A stretch of DNA of 64,000 nucleotides from Chitinophaga pinensis (GCA_945860605.1 CAMAQL010000002.1:1-64000); one strand, 5' to 3'. Positions 25,816 to 35,327 are shown, counted from the stretch's first letter. Notes: generated from the sequence alone by a model not told the origin. Translations and numbers: made by a program.

Positions 25816-27072
25816 TTATTTATTGGCCATATCTGGAATTTCAGCCACTTTATAAGCACCTGCATCCAACTTCGCCTTGGTTTCACTAAATGCTTTTAAT
25901 GTATAATCAATCTCTTCTTGTGTATGCACTGCGGTAGGAATCAATCTGTAAATGATATGTCCTTTTGGAATGACAGGATACACCACAATAGAACAGAAGA
26001 TTTTATAATTTTCTCTGATATCCATCACCATTGCGGTGGCTTCTTCTACTCCACCTTTCATATACACTGGTGTCACTACAGAATCGGTTTTACCAATATC
26101 AAATCCTCTTTCTTTCAATCCATTTTGTAATGCCAATGCATTCTTCCACAAATTTGCTTTTAATGATGGTGTTGATCTTAACAGTTCCAAACGCTTTAAG
26201 TTACCCACTACATATGGCATTGGTAAACTTTTTGCGAAGATTTGAGAACGAATATTATAACGGATATAATCAATGATATTTTTTGGTCCTGCCATAAACG
26301 CACCTATCGATGCCATACTCTTGGCAAAAGTAGAGAAGTATAAATCAATTTCATCCTGACAGCCTTGCGCTTCTCCTGCACCTGCACCTGTTTCACCTAA
26401 TGTACCAAATCCATGGGCATCATCTACCAATAAACGGAATGGAACTTTATTTTTCAATGCAGCAATCTCCTTGATACTACCTTGATCACCTGCCATTCCA
26501 AATACGCCTTCTGTAATCACCAATACACCACCTAATTGTTGTTTGTCTACCAATGCTTGTGCTCTATGTAATTGTTTCTCACAATCTTCTACATCGTTGT
26601 GTTTAAAAACAAATCGATGACCTGGAATCATTCTTAAACCATCAATAATGCATGCATGACATTCTGCATCATACACCACTACATCATGACGGCCACAAAT
26701 GGCATCAATCGCGCTCATGATTCCTTGGTATCCATAATTCATTAAGATCGAATCTTCCTTATGCACAAAAGCTGCTAATTCTTTTTCTAATTGTTCATGT
26801 AAGTCACTGTTTCCACTCATCATTCTTGCACCCATTGGCAAGGCTAAACCATATTGAGCAGCGCCATCTGCATCTGCCTTTCGAACTTCTGGATGATTTG
26901 CTAAACCTAAATAATTGTTTAAACTCCACACAATCATTTCTTGTCCTCTAAATTTCATTTTAGAGCCTATTTCTCCTTCTAATTTAGGAAATGCAAAGTA
27001 ACCATGTGCTCTTTCACGATGTTGACCAAGTGGTCCGTAGTTATTGATTAACCTTTCAAATATATCTGCCAT
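25816..27072 (-). CDS. Alpha-oxoamine synthase family enzyme (lipid-type acyltransferase, substrate uncertain)
   Basis: A 418-residue PLP enzyme. PLP residues are visible: stacking His139 (DAECHACI), DDAH at 217-220 and Schiff-base Lys251 (TFAKSMASIGAF). Family members condense an amino acid with an acyl thioester: glycine (Kbl), alanine (BioF), serine (SPT) or cysteate (sulfonolipid CFAT). The N-terminal extension (HGYFAFPKLEGEIGS) and lone position without tdh or bio genes argue against Kbl and BioF. SPT or cysteate acyltransferase for Bacteroidota sphingolipids or sulfonolipids is the best inference; the sequence alone does not choose. TAAATTTG at 27092-27099 is the likely promoter box. 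Confidence 0.75.
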   Translation of the reverse strand: MADIFERLINNYGPLGQHRERAHGYFAFPKLEGEIGSKMKFRGQEMIVWSLNNYLGLANHPEVRKADADGAAQYGLALPMGARMMSGNSDLHEQLEKELAAFVHKEDSILMNYGYQGIMSAIDAICGRHDVVVYDAECHACIIDGLRMIPGHRFVFKHNDVEDCEKQLHRAQALVDKQQLGGVLVITEGVFGMAGDQGSIKEIAALKNKVPFRLLVDDAHGFGTLGETGAGAGEAQGCQDEIDLYFSTFAKSMASIGAFMAGPKNIIDYIRYNIRSQIFAKSLPMPYVVGNLKRLELLRSTPSLKANLWKNALALQNGLKERGFDIGKTDSVVTPVYMKGGVEEATAMVMDIRENYKIFCSIVVYPVIPKGHIIYRLIPTAVHTQEEIDYTLKAFSETKAKLDAGAYKVAEIPDMANK

Positions 27073-27091
27073 AGATTTACAATTATACCTG

Positions 27092-27099
27092 CAAATTTA
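27092..27099 (-). promoter_or_regulatory. -7 box of the alpha-oxoamine synthase gene
   Basis: TAAATTTG on the minus strand, 19 bases before the ATG at 27072. Confidence 0.6.
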
Positions 27100-27160
27100 A
27101 TAATTATTTAGTTTATACGGGCTTTAATTATTCGTATTTTGCAGGTCTAAATCTTAAAAG

Positions 27161-28810
27161 ATGCGTATTTTATACATTTTGTATTTTTTGATCTTGTCTT
27201 TTACAAGCAATGCTCAGGCCCCAAAATCAACCCCATCAGGCAATTCAAGTAAACCAAAACTAATTGTAGGGATTATGGTGGATCAAATGCGCTGGGATTA
27301 TATCAATCAATTTAAAGCCCATTTCACCTCCCAACAAGGCTTTTTACGCTTTATAAATGAGGGTGCCAGTTGTAATAATAACTTAATTCCTTACGTGCCA
27401 ACAGTCACTGCGTGTGGACATGCTGCAGTTTACACTGGCTCCACGCCAGCATTGCACGGCATTACAGGAAATCAATGGTATGATAATTATCAGCAAAGGA
27501 ACGTTTATTGTGTAGAAGATCCAACGGTTGTATCAGTAGGTGTAGATGGCAGTGCTGCTGGCAAGATGAGCCCAGTAAATGTTTGGACTACCACACTTGG
27601 AGATGAGCTCAAATTGGCTAATAATTTTAAAAGTAAAGTATATGGTATCTCCATCAAAGATAGAGGTGCCATCATTCCTGCCGGTCATAGTGCAGATGGT
27701 GCTTTTTGGTATGAGAGCAAATCGGGTAATTTTATTAGCTCAACCTATTATGGAAAAAGTCTACCAAAATGGGTAAGCGAATACAACAGTCTTCATAGAG
27801 TAGACAGCTTCTATACAAAAGGTTGGAACTTAAGTTTAGCTAAATCGGTCTATGAAGCAAATTGTGATGGAGATATCAACGCATATGAGTCTTTGCCTTT
27901 TGGTGCAGAACAAAAAGGATTTCCTTACACCTTATCACAATTTATTGGCAAGGATTATGGTAAAATTTCATCTACCCCTTATGGCAATAATATTGTTCTA
28001 GAAATGGCAGAAAAGGCATTGGTGAGTGCGCAGTTAGGTAAGGATGATGTGACTGATTTATTGGCTATTAGCTTTTCATCTCCTGACTATATTGGTCACT
28101 CCTTTGGTCCAAATTCTTGGGAGACCCTAGATAGTTATATCAAGCTTGATGCAGTCATTGCGCAGTTATTTGCAAGCTTAGATCAACAAGTAGGAAAAAA
28201 CAATTACACTGTTTTTTTAACGGCAGATCATGCTGTGGCCAATATTCCTGACTTTAGTAAAAAACACCAAATTCCTGGTGGCTTAATCAGTGAAGCAGGA
28301 TTGAAAAAAGAATTGGGACAATGGTTATCAAAGCAGGGGCTAAGTGAAAAATTAATATCTGCGATTGGAGAATACAATATTCATTTTAACCATCCTTTGA
28401 TGGATAGTCTTGGGGTAACGCAGGATAAAATGGTCCAATTAGTAAGTCGTTATATAGAGCAAAAGCCAGGTATTTTACAAGTTGTTGAGTCTCGTAAAGC
28501 GGCAAATGCTGCATTGCCTCAGGAATTAAGAGAAAGAATTGTCAATGGATATAATCCTCAAAGAAGTGGCGACTTGTTCATTGTGACTAAATCGGGTTAT
28601 ATGGATGGATATGCCACGGGCACAAATCATGGCGTTTTTTATAATTATGATGCCCATATTCCATTGCTATGGTATGGCAATGGCATTAAAAAAGGCCAAG
28701 TTAATTCGGTGAATTATATGACAGATATTGCACCTACAATCACTACCCTTTTAGGCATTCAGATGCCAAGCGGGTCTATTGGAAAACCTATATTAGAAGT
28801 ATTGAAATAA
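27161..28810 (+). CDS. PafA-type alkaline phosphatase
   Basis: A 549-residue exported enzyme (signal peptide ending near SNAQA). It matches the phosphate-irrepressible PafA group of the alkaline phosphatase superfamily: metal-binding Asp41 in MVDQMRWD, the threonine nucleophile region VPTVTACGH (79-87), Asn104 (GNQWYDN) and the diagnostic pair Lys166/Arg168 in SIKDRGAIIPAGHSADGAFW. PafA hydrolyses phosphomonoesters in the periplasm without repression by phosphate. It stands alone, divergent from the oxoamine synthase gene. No pho box was looked for beyond the upstream 90 bases, where none is evident. Confidence 0.88.
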   Translation: MRILYILYFLILSFTSNAQAPKSTPSGNSSKPKLIVGIMVDQMRWDYINQFKAHFTSQQGFLRFINEGASCNNNLIPYVPTVTACGHAAVYTGSTPALHGITGNQWYDNYQQRNVYCVEDPTVVSVGVDGSAAGKMSPVNVWTTTLGDELKLANNFKSKVYGISIKDRGAIIPAGHSADGAFWYESKSGNFISSTYYGKSLPKWVSEYNSLHRVDSFYTKGWNLSLAKSVYEANCDGDINAYESLPFGAEQKGFPYTLSQFIGKDYGKISSTPYGNNIVLEMAEKALVSAQLGKDDVTDLLAISFSSPDYIGHSFGPNSWETLDSYIKLDAVIAQLFASLDQQVGKNNYTVFLTADHAVANIPDFSKKHQIPGGLISEAGLKKELGQWLSKQGLSEKLISAIGEYNIHFNHPLMDSLGVTQDKMVQLVSRYIEQKPGILQVVESRKAANAALPQELRERIVNGYNPQRSGDLFIVTKSGYMDGYATGTNHGVFYNYDAHIPLLWYGNGIKKGQVNSVNYMTDIAPTITTLLGIQMPSGSIGKPILEVLK

Positions 28811-28953
28811 CCGATTTAACAGCCGTTGAATAGTTATTTCAAGAAATTTAACAGAAAAATGAGCAAAATCATAGTGAAAGGATCAAAAATTTCTAATGGA
28901 TTGTGTAAATTGCACCTAGCATTTAAAGAAAAAATAATAACTAAAATAACATC

Positions 28954-29148
28954 ATGAAAAAAATAGCTACCGTATTATTTGCATCTGTATTATTATTAGC
29001 TGCAAACACCGCTTCTGCAAATTGTGGTAAGAAAGATTGCAAAGATTGTAAGAAAGAAGCGAAAGCGCACAAATGTGATAAGAACTGTATGAAAGATGGC
29101 AAGTGTAAAGAAATGAAAAAAGAAACGCCAAAAGCAAAGACAAACTAA
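28954..29148 (+). CDS. Small Cys/Lys-rich exported protein, possible metal binder
   Basis: A 64-residue protein with a convincing signal peptide (1-22, ending ANTASA). The mature ~42 residues contain six Cys in the pattern C-x4-C-x2-C-x8-C-x3-C-x5-C, one His and a high share of Lys. I do not recognise a family. The Cys spacing suggests either periplasmic metal binding or disulfides. A rho-independent terminator follows at once, which supports a real gene. A 32-codon ORF (28859-28957) ends in an ATGA overlap with its start and might be a leader peptide. Confidence 0.75.
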   Translation: MKKIATVLFASVLLLAANTASANCGKKDCKDCKKEAKAHKCDKNCMKDGKCKEMKKETPKAKTN

Positions 29149-29178
29149 GAAAAATTTGTAAACCCCTCAAGGTTTCAC

Positions 29179-29216
29179 TAAAAAGCCCGATAGTAATTAA
29201 CTACCGGGCTTTTTTA
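29179..29216 (+). terminator. Terminator after the Cys-rich gene
   Basis: AGCCCGATAGT (29184-29194) pairs with ACTACCGGGCT (29200-29210) with one mismatch, extended by A/T pairs, and ends in TTTTTT. Confidence 0.85.
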
Positions 29217-29223
29217 TATGTTT

Positions 29224-29303
29224 AATTTAGACAATAATACGAATGCTAGACGAGCTTTCGAGCACTGCGCAGAGCGAGGATAGAATTTGTATTATTTCTA
29301 AAT
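29224..29303. repeat. Long intergenic hairpin element (element D)
   Basis: AATTTAGACAATAATACGAAT (left, to 29244) pairs over about 20 bp with the region 29284-29303 with one bulge and one G-T pair. The GC-rich centre carries GCT-TTCG-AGC (UUCG-type tetraloop), CTGCGCAG, then GCGAGGATAG directly before the right arm. It ends 11 bases from the icd stop and could end icd transcription, but it lacks a clean T run. Its centre resembles element C at 43745-43821. Confidence 0.7.
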
Positions 29304-29314
29304 TTATTTCTTAA

Positions 29315-30547
29315 TTATTTAGCCAATTTCTTTTGCAAATTAGAGTCCAATGCATCTAAGAATTCTTCTGTGTATACATAGTGGTCACCGTGCTTCACTT
29401 TATTGCCATGCACACATACTGCTAAATCTTTTGTCATGATACCAGACTCCACTGTTTCAACGCAAACTTCTTCTAATGCTTTAGAAAAACGAATCAATTC
29501 TTGGTTATTATCCAATTGACCTCTAAATTCTAAGCCTCTTGTCCACGCAAAAATAGATGCAATTGGATTGGTAGAAGTTCTGTTCCCTTTTTGATGCTCA
29601 CGGAAGTGACGTGTCACCGTGCCATGCGCAGCTTCTGCTTCCATCACTTTACCATCTGGTGTAATTAAAGTAGATGTCATTAAACCCAATGAGCCAAACC
29701 CTTGTGCAACTGTATCAGATTGTACGTCACCGTCATAGTTCTTACAAGCCCATACAAAATTACCATTCCATTTTAAAGCACTCGCTACCATATCATCAAT
29801 TAAACGATGCTCATAAGTAATACCAGCATCTGCATATTTTGTTACGAACTCATTTTGATATACTTCTTCAAAAATATCTTTAAAGCGACCATCGTACTTT
29901 TTTAAGATGGTATTTTTTGTTGATAAATACAAAGGCCATTTTTTTGCTAAAGCTTGGTTAAAACAAGCTCTTGCAAATCCATAGATACTTTCATCTGTAT
30001 TGTACATCGCCAATGCTACGCCATCTCCCTTAAAATTAAATACTTCAAATTCTTGTACAGTTCCATCTTCACCTTCAAACTTTACCGTTAATTTTCCTTT
30101 GCCTTTTGTAACAAAGTCTGTTGCACGGTATTGATCTCCAAATGCATGACGTCCAATACAAATTGGCGCTGTCCAGTTTGGAACTAAACGAGGGACATTA
30201 GCACAAACGATTGGCTCACGAAATACCGTACCATCTAAGATATTACGAATGGTGCCATTTGGGCTTTTCCACATTTGTTTTAACTTAAACTCTTGAACTC
30301 TTTGTTCGTCTGGCGTGATAGTTGCACATTTGATACCAACCCCATATTGCTTGATTGCATTGGCAGCATCAATCGTCACCTGGTCATTGGTTTGATCACG
30401 ATACTCCATACCCAAATCATAATATTTAATATCTAATTCTAGATAAGGTAAAATCAATTTATCCTTAATGAATTTCCAAATGATTCTTGTCATTTCATCT
30501 CCATCCAATTCTACCACTGGATTGACTACTTTAATTTTTTGTCCCAT
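29315..30547 (-). CDS. icd: NADP-dependent isocitrate dehydrogenase (eukaryote-like homodimeric type)
   Basis: A 410-residue enzyme that oxidatively decarboxylates isocitrate to 2-oxoglutarate in the TCA cycle, giving NADPH. The N-terminus ([13 protein letters not shown]) and substrate loop [20 protein letters not shown] match the type II dimeric group found in eukaryotes and some bacteria; [17 protein letters not shown] holds the cofactor-binding region. Promoter box TACATTTG at 30568-30575. It is transcribed alone. Confidence 0.95.
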   Translation of the reverse strand: MGQKIKVVNPVVELDGDEMTRIIWKFIKDKLILPYLELDIKYYDLGMEYRDQTNDQVTIDAANAIKQYGVGIKCATITPDEQRVQEFKLKQMWKSPNGTIRNILDGTVFREPIVCANVPRLVPNWTAPICIGRHAFGDQYRATDFVTKGKGKLTVKFEGEDGTVQEFEVFNFKGDGVALAMYNTDESIYGFARACFNQALAKKWPLYLSTKNTILKKYDGRFKDIFEEVYQNEFVTKYADAGITYEHRLIDDMVASALKWNGNFVWACKNYDGDVQSDTVAQGFGSLGLMTSTLITPDGKVMEAEAAHGTVTRHFREHQKGNRTSTNPIASIFAWTRGLEFRGQLDNNQELIRFSKALEEVCVETVESGIMTKDLAVCVHGNKVKHGDHYVYTEEFLDALDSNLQKKLAK

Positions 30548-30567
30548 ATGTTTAAAAATTTTGTCTG

Positions 30568-30575
30568 CAAATGTA
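30568..30575 (-). promoter_or_regulatory. -7 box of icd
   Basis: TACATTTG on the minus strand, 20 bases before the ATG at 30547. Confidence 0.6.
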
Positions 30576-30604
30576 CTAAATGTAGCTAAATAGGCCCCAG
30601 AATA

Positions 30605-32476
30605 TTAAGAAGATTGCTGCACAATCAATACAGGAATTTTTACCTTATGCCTAACAGATTCAATGGTCTCCCCAAAGAAATAATCTTTCCAACCATAATG
30701 ATGGTGCGCCCCCATGACTAATAGTTGTGCATCTGTGGCATTTACAATGCGTACAATCTCTTTGACCCTGTTTTTATAGCCAACAACAAATTGAACCTTA
30801 TACCCATTTTCACTTAATGTTGCTGCATATAACTCGAGTCTTTCTTTATCCTTTCTAGATTCTTCATCATCACTTATTTCTTGAAAATAACTTGCTGTCA
30901 CGCTTTCTACTACATGGATCAAAATCAATTCTGTTCCAGCATGTGCTTGCGAAATGGCAGATTTAATTAAATTGGCATCCCCAGCAGAAAAGTCTACAGC
31001 AATCGCAATTCTCTCAATGGGTGCTGCTTTCGTCCAATCCAATTCCACAGCTGCACCATGCAATGCTGTTCTTTCTTGCTTTTTCTTTGACTGAATCATT
31101 GGGAAAATAATGATATACAATAACAACGCAAAAAAGAAAAGAATGCTTAAAATAAGTAGCAGCTTAATGAACAAAGGGGTTGGTCCAAAGAGAAAAACCT
31201 TGGCAAAATCAAATACTAAATTGGCATTCAAAAAGACTAAAATACTCGCCACCAACCATGCTAAAATTTTAACCCAAGATTTGATGGCAAATTCACCCAT
31301 GGTACTTTTATCACTCACAAAGTGAATAAGAGGAATTACAGCAAAGCCTAATTGTAAACTCAAAATAACTTGACTAAAAACAAGTAACTCGTCCACCCTG
31401 CCTTCTCCCATTAGCCCAATCACCAAGACTGCAGGCACAATAGCAACTAGTCTAGTAAGCAGTCTTCTGATCCAAGGATTCAACCTTAGATTTAAATATC
31501 CTTCCATCACAATTTGACCAGATAAGGTGCCCGTGACCGTTGAGCTTTGACCAGCTGCAATTAAGGCGACAGCAAATAAAATAGGGGCTAATTTTGAACC
31601 CAATAAAGGCGCCAACAAAGCATGTGCCTCTTCTATCTTAGCGATAGATTGATTGCCAGTTTGATAAAAAGCTGTAGCAGCTAAAATCAAAATTGCCGCA
31701 TTCACAAAAAAAGCTGCATTTAAAGCGATGGCGCTATCAATAAAATTATACCAGAGTGATTTTTTAATCCCGGCACTTGTTCTTTCTATTTTCCTTGTTT
31801 GAACGAGTGCAGAATGTAAATATAAATTATGTGGCATCACAGTGGCCCCAATCATTCCCACTGCTATGTATAAAGCTGCAGGTGATAATGCAGAAGGAAC
31901 TAGCCCCTTTGCTGCACCAATTAAATCAGGCTTTGCAATGATCATTTCTGCAAGAAAACTGCCTCCAATGGTGGCTACTAAAACAAAAATAAAAGCCTCC
32001 ATTTTACGAATTCCATATCGTTGTAATAACATGAATAAAAAAGTATCTGCCACCGTGATGATGGTACCATACATTAAGGGTAAGCCTGTTAACAATTTAA
32101 TACCAATCGCCATCCCCAAAACTTCGGCTAAATCGGTGGCTGCAATAGCCAATTCTGCTAGTAGGTATAAACAAAAATTAACAAATTTAGGATAGGTCTC
32201 TCTATTGACTTGTGCCAAATCTAAACGCCTAACAATGCCCAGTCTTGCACTTAAACTTTGCAGTAGAATGGCCATGATATTGCTCAGCAATAAAATCCAA
32301 ATTAATTGAAATCCAAAAGCAGCACCCCCTTGTAAATCGGTCGCCCAGTTACCAGGATCCATATAACCCACACTAACTAAATAAGCAGGCCCAATAAAGG
32401 CAAATAACCGCCTCCATCCAGTTTTATTTTTTACTGGAACAGACTCATGAAGTTGATCTAAGGATTTATGAAACAT
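30605..32476 (-). CDS. mntH: Nramp divalent metal transporter fused to a universal stress protein domain
   Basis: A 623-residue protein. Residues 1 to about 460 form an Nramp transporter with both metal-site motifs, DPGN (40-43) and MPHN (214-217), so Mn2+/Fe2+ uptake is expected. From about 480 the sequence becomes a UspA domain (IERIAIAVDFSAGDAN, then LLVMGAHHHYG and IPVLIVQQS at the end). UspA domains bind nucleotides, so the fusion may tie uptake to ATP or a nucleotide signal. The same architecture exists in other Bacteroidota. A TAAATTTA box (one mismatch) lies upstream. Confidence 0.9.
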   Translation of the reverse strand: MFHKSLDQLHESVPVKNKTGWRRLFAFIGPAYLVSVGYMDPGNWATDLQGGAAFGFQLIWILLLSNIMAILLQSLSARLGIVRRLDLAQVNRETYPKFVNFCLYLLAELAIAATDLAEVLGMAIGIKLLTGLPLMYGTIITVADTFLFMLLQRYGIRKMEAFIFVLVATIGGSFLAEMIIAKPDLIGAAKGLVPSALSPAALYIAVGMIGATVMPHNLYLHSALVQTRKIERTSAGIKKSLWYNFIDSAIALNAAFFVNAAILILAATAFYQTGNQSIAKIEEAHALLAPLLGSKLAPILFAVALIAAGQSSTVTGTLSGQIVMEGYLNLRLNPWIRRLLTRLVAIVPAVLVIGLMGEGRVDELLVFSQVILSLQLGFAVIPLIHFVSDKSTMGEFAIKSWVKILAWLVASILVFLNANLVFDFAKVFLFGPTPLFIKLLLILSILFFFALLLYIIIFPMIQSKKKQERTALHGAAVELDWTKAAPIERIAIAVDFSAGDANLIKSAISQAHAGTELILIHVVESVTASYFQEISDDEESRKDKERLELYAATLSENGYKVQFVVGYKNRVKEIVRIVNATDAQLLVMGAHHHYGWKDYFFGETIESVRHKVKIPVLIVQQSS

Positions 32477-32551
32477 AATTGAATGTAAATTTAACTATAA
32501 ACCCATTGTTAAAGGCATATTGTTGCCTATTTTAGCAAAAAATAGAGTGCC

Positions 32552-33499
32552 ATGCGCTATCTAAGTAATCTTTTGATCTTATTGGCATTGATTGGGTGTG
32601 CTGAAACAAAAACAGACTTATCTGGGAATACCCCTTTGAAAATAAATGATTTTAATGCAGCTTTCAAAAATATTGCATTGCCTATTCGAATCAATGATAC
32701 CAATTTAGCCTCTTTCACAGATACAGTGGAAATTGGAAGAAAAGCATTGGCACAATTTTTGCCAGATTCTGTAGTCGATGCAATTGCTCCTAAGCTTTTA
32801 AAAAATGCATCCATTTTTACAGTTGGTAAAATTGAAAAAGAAACAGAATATTATTTATTATTAAATAATAAGGATGCCAGAAGACAAACAGTATTTGTCA
32901 TTACTTTTAGTAAGAAAAATGTTTTCTTAGACTACCAGGTTTTAACTCAATTTGACCTATCACAAAAAAGTTCTCAATTTTATGGTAAAACATTATTAAT
33001 CAATAAAGAACCTACCTTTTTAATTGAAGAAAATAAATTAGACCCTGAGAAGGGCATCTTAAATGAAAAAAAAGGATGGGCGTATACCGATCAAGGATTT
33101 AGATTGATCTACTTGGACGCCAATATTAAGCCAGCACAAAAAGCCATTTTAAATCCAATTGACACATTACCCACGCTCAATACTTTTAGTGGGGACTATG
33201 CTAGAGATAAAAAGAACTTTATTGCACTAAGAGACTTTGGCAATCCCAATAAATACCAATTCTTCTTACATTTTGAAAAGAAAGAAGGCGATTGTGTCGG
33301 TGAACTTAAAGGCCTATTGAATTTTATTAAAAACCAAGCCACTTATTCTGAGAAAGGTGATCCTTGTACCATTCAATTCACTATTACTGGGAATGTCATA
33401 AAAATTAAGGAAGATGGAAATTGCGGTAGTCATAGAAACATGACCTGCTACTTTAATGACAGCTACGATAAAAAAAGAAAGCCAAAGTCTAAGAAATAA
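32552..33499 (+). CDS. Lipoprotein of unknown function
   Basis: A 315-residue protein with a lipobox ending ALIGC (Cys16). I do not recognise the family. The body is a mix of short strands without repeats; the C-terminal part has paired Cys (GDCVG, GDPCT, DGNCGSHRNMTC) that may form disulfides, and a very basic tail (DKKRKPKSKK). It is divergent from mntH-usp and followed after 109 bases by the phosphorylase-like gene. Confidence 0.7.
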   Translation: MRYLSNLLILLALIGCAETKTDLSGNTPLKINDFNAAFKNIALPIRINDTNLASFTDTVEIGRKALAQFLPDSVVDAIAPKLLKNASIFTVGKIEKETEYYLLLNNKDARRQTVFVITFSKKNVFLDYQVLTQFDLSQKSSQFYGKTLLINKEPTFLIEENKLDPEKGILNEKKGWAYTDQGFRLIYLDANIKPAQKAILNPIDTLPTLNTFSGDYARDKKNFIALRDFGNPNKYQFFLHFEKKEGDCVGELKGLLNFIKNQATYSEKGDPCTIQFTITGNVIKIKEDGNCGSHRNMTCYFNDSYDKKRKPKSKK

Positions 33500-33608
33500 T
33501 CCACATTCTGCCATTGCAAACGATTGTTATTCACACTAGGCTTGCCTTGGACTAAATTTAAAGGCAAATAGGATATATTGTGGGTCAAATTAACCAAAGA
33601 TCAAAAAC

Positions 33609-35264
33609 ATGTCTTTTAGAAACTTTCAAGTTCCTTACCCTATTAATGAAAAGTATTCCAAGAAAGCGGCTTATTTCTCTATGGAGTTCGCCATCCACCA
33701 GCCTTTAAAAATTTATAGTGGCGGTCTAGGTTTTTTAGCAGGATCCCATTTAAGAAGCGCCTTTGAATTGAATCAAAACATGATTGGTATTGGTATGCTA
33801 TGGAAATATGGCTACTATGATCAATCAAGAAATCAAGACCAGACATTGCAGGTTACTTTTATGGAGAAGATGTATAGCTTCTTAGAAGATACTGGCATTA
33901 AATATCAAATTTTAATCCATGACCATCCAGTTTGGGTAAAAGCCTACTATTTAGCACCTAATATTTTTTGCAGTGCCCCCTTATTTTTATTAAGTACTGA
34001 TTTACCAGAGAATGATTATGTTTCTCAAACTATAACACATCGTTTATATGATGCCAACGTGGCTACAAAAGTGGCACAGTTTATTTTGTTGGGTGTGGGT
34101 GGTGCAAAATTGATTGACGAATTAAATTTTAATCCAGAAGTCTACCACTTAAATGAAGCGCATGGATTTTCTGCCGCGTTCTATTTATTGAACAAGTATA
34201 AGTCATTAGACGAAGTTAAAAAGCGTCTAGTGTTTACCACCCATACGCCTGAGGAAGCAGGTAACGAGAAGCACGATATTTACTTATGTCATAATATGGG
34301 TTATTTCTGTGGATTAGGATTGGACGAAGTAAGAAGATTGACTGGAATTCAAGATGATCAATTTAACCACTCTTTAGCTGCGCTTCGTTTTGCAAGAAAG
34401 GCGAATGGTGTTTCAGAATTACACGGACATGTAAGCCGTGAAATGTGGGGTAAATATGAAGGCATTTGTCCAATTGACCATATTACCAATGCACAAAACT
34501 GGCGTTATTGGGCAGACAAGCAATTGTACAAATTTGCTGAAGCTGCGGATGATACAGGTTTTGATGACAGAAAATGGTATTTAAAAAAGCGTGCTTTTGA
34601 AATTGTAGCAGACCAAACTGGAAAAATATTTGACCCAAATGTATTGACCATTGTTTGGGCTAGAAGATTTGCAGGCTATAAGCGTGCCGATTTCTTATCA
34701 TGGGATTTAGAAAGATTCGAAAAATTATTGTCTAATTTAAAATATCCTGTTCAAATTATATTTGCAGGAAAACCATACCCAGTAGACCATCCAGCTATTT
34801 CTCAATTCAATCACTTAGTGAATCTAAGTAAGAACTATAAGAATGTAGCAGTCTTAGTAGGATATGAACTGGCTTTAAGTAAACGTATGAAGCAAGCTTC
34901 TGATGTTTGGTTAAATAATCCAAGAGTACCAAGAGAAGCTTCTGGCACCAGTGGAATGACAGCAGCAATGAACGGCGCTGTCAACTTCTCTACCGATGAT
35001 GGATGGATACCAGAATTTGTAAACCATGGCAACAATGGTTTTGTAGTTCCAAAAGCAGATTATGCTAATATGAGTACCGAAGCCCAGGATGAATACGATT
35101 TAAATGAAATGTATAAAATTTTAGAGCAACAAATTGTACCCATGTATTATGAGCAAAAAGATACATGGAGACAAATTACTCAAAATGGTATGAAAGACGT
35201 TCGTTTCCAATTTGACAGTAACAGAATGGCCGACGAGTACTATGAGAAGATGTACAAAATCTAA
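33609..35264 (+). CDS. Glucan-phosphorylase-like GT35 protein lacking the PLP lysine
   Basis: A 551-residue protein with the fold signatures of alpha-glucan phosphorylases: YSGGLGFLAGSHL (36-48), HLNEAHG (180-186), the phosphate-site segment ARRFAGYKR (351-359) and EASGTSGM (443-450). The next residue, where the PLP-binding Lys is expected, is Thr451 (codon ACA at 34959-34961). Length fits the short bacterial group without DUF3417, and the frame is intact, so this is not a truncation. It may be a non-PLP glycosyltransferase or an inactive/regulatory homologue; an alpha-glucan role remains likely. No other glycogen gene is adjacent. A terminator follows. Confidence 0.8.
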   Translation: MSFRNFQVPYPINEKYSKKAAYFSMEFAIHQPLKIYSGGLGFLAGSHLRSAFELNQNMIGIGMLWKYGYYDQSRNQDQTLQVTFMEKMYSFLEDTGIKYQILIHDHPVWVKAYYLAPNIFCSAPLFLLSTDLPENDYVSQTITHRLYDANVATKVAQFILLGVGGAKLIDELNFNPEVYHLNEAHGFSAAFYLLNKYKSLDEVKKRLVFTTHTPEEAGNEKHDIYLCHNMGYFCGLGLDEVRRLTGIQDDQFNHSLAALRFARKANGVSELHGHVSREMWGKYEGICPIDHITNAQNWRYWADKQLYKFAEAADDTGFDDRKWYLKKRAFEIVADQTGKIFDPNVLTIVWARRFAGYKRADFLSWDLERFEKLLSNLKYPVQIIFAGKPYPVDHPAISQFNHLVNLSKNYKNVAVLVGYELALSKRMKQASDVWLNNPRVPREASGTSGMTAAMNGAVNFSTDDGWIPEFVNHGNNGFVVPKADYANMSTEAQDEYDLNEMYKILEQQIVPMYYEQKDTWRQITQNGMKDVRFQFDSNRMADEYYEKMYKI

Positions 35265-35290
35265 TTGAACCCTTTCCCTATAAAGTGCTC

Positions 35291-35322
35291 CCCCTCCGAT
35301 TCAATATTGGAGGGGATTTTTT
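35291..35322 (+). terminator. Terminator after the phosphorylase-like gene
   Basis: CCCCTCCGAT (35291-35300) pairs with ATTGGAGGGG (35306-35315), one G-T, followed by a T run. Confidence 0.9.
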
Positions 35323-35327
35323 TATCT

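Noticed and set aside
33609-35264. Truncated or frameshifted glycogen phosphorylase
   Set aside because: The frame is intact, all fold motifs from N- to C-terminus are present, and the length fits a short bacterial group. Only the PLP Lys is missing.
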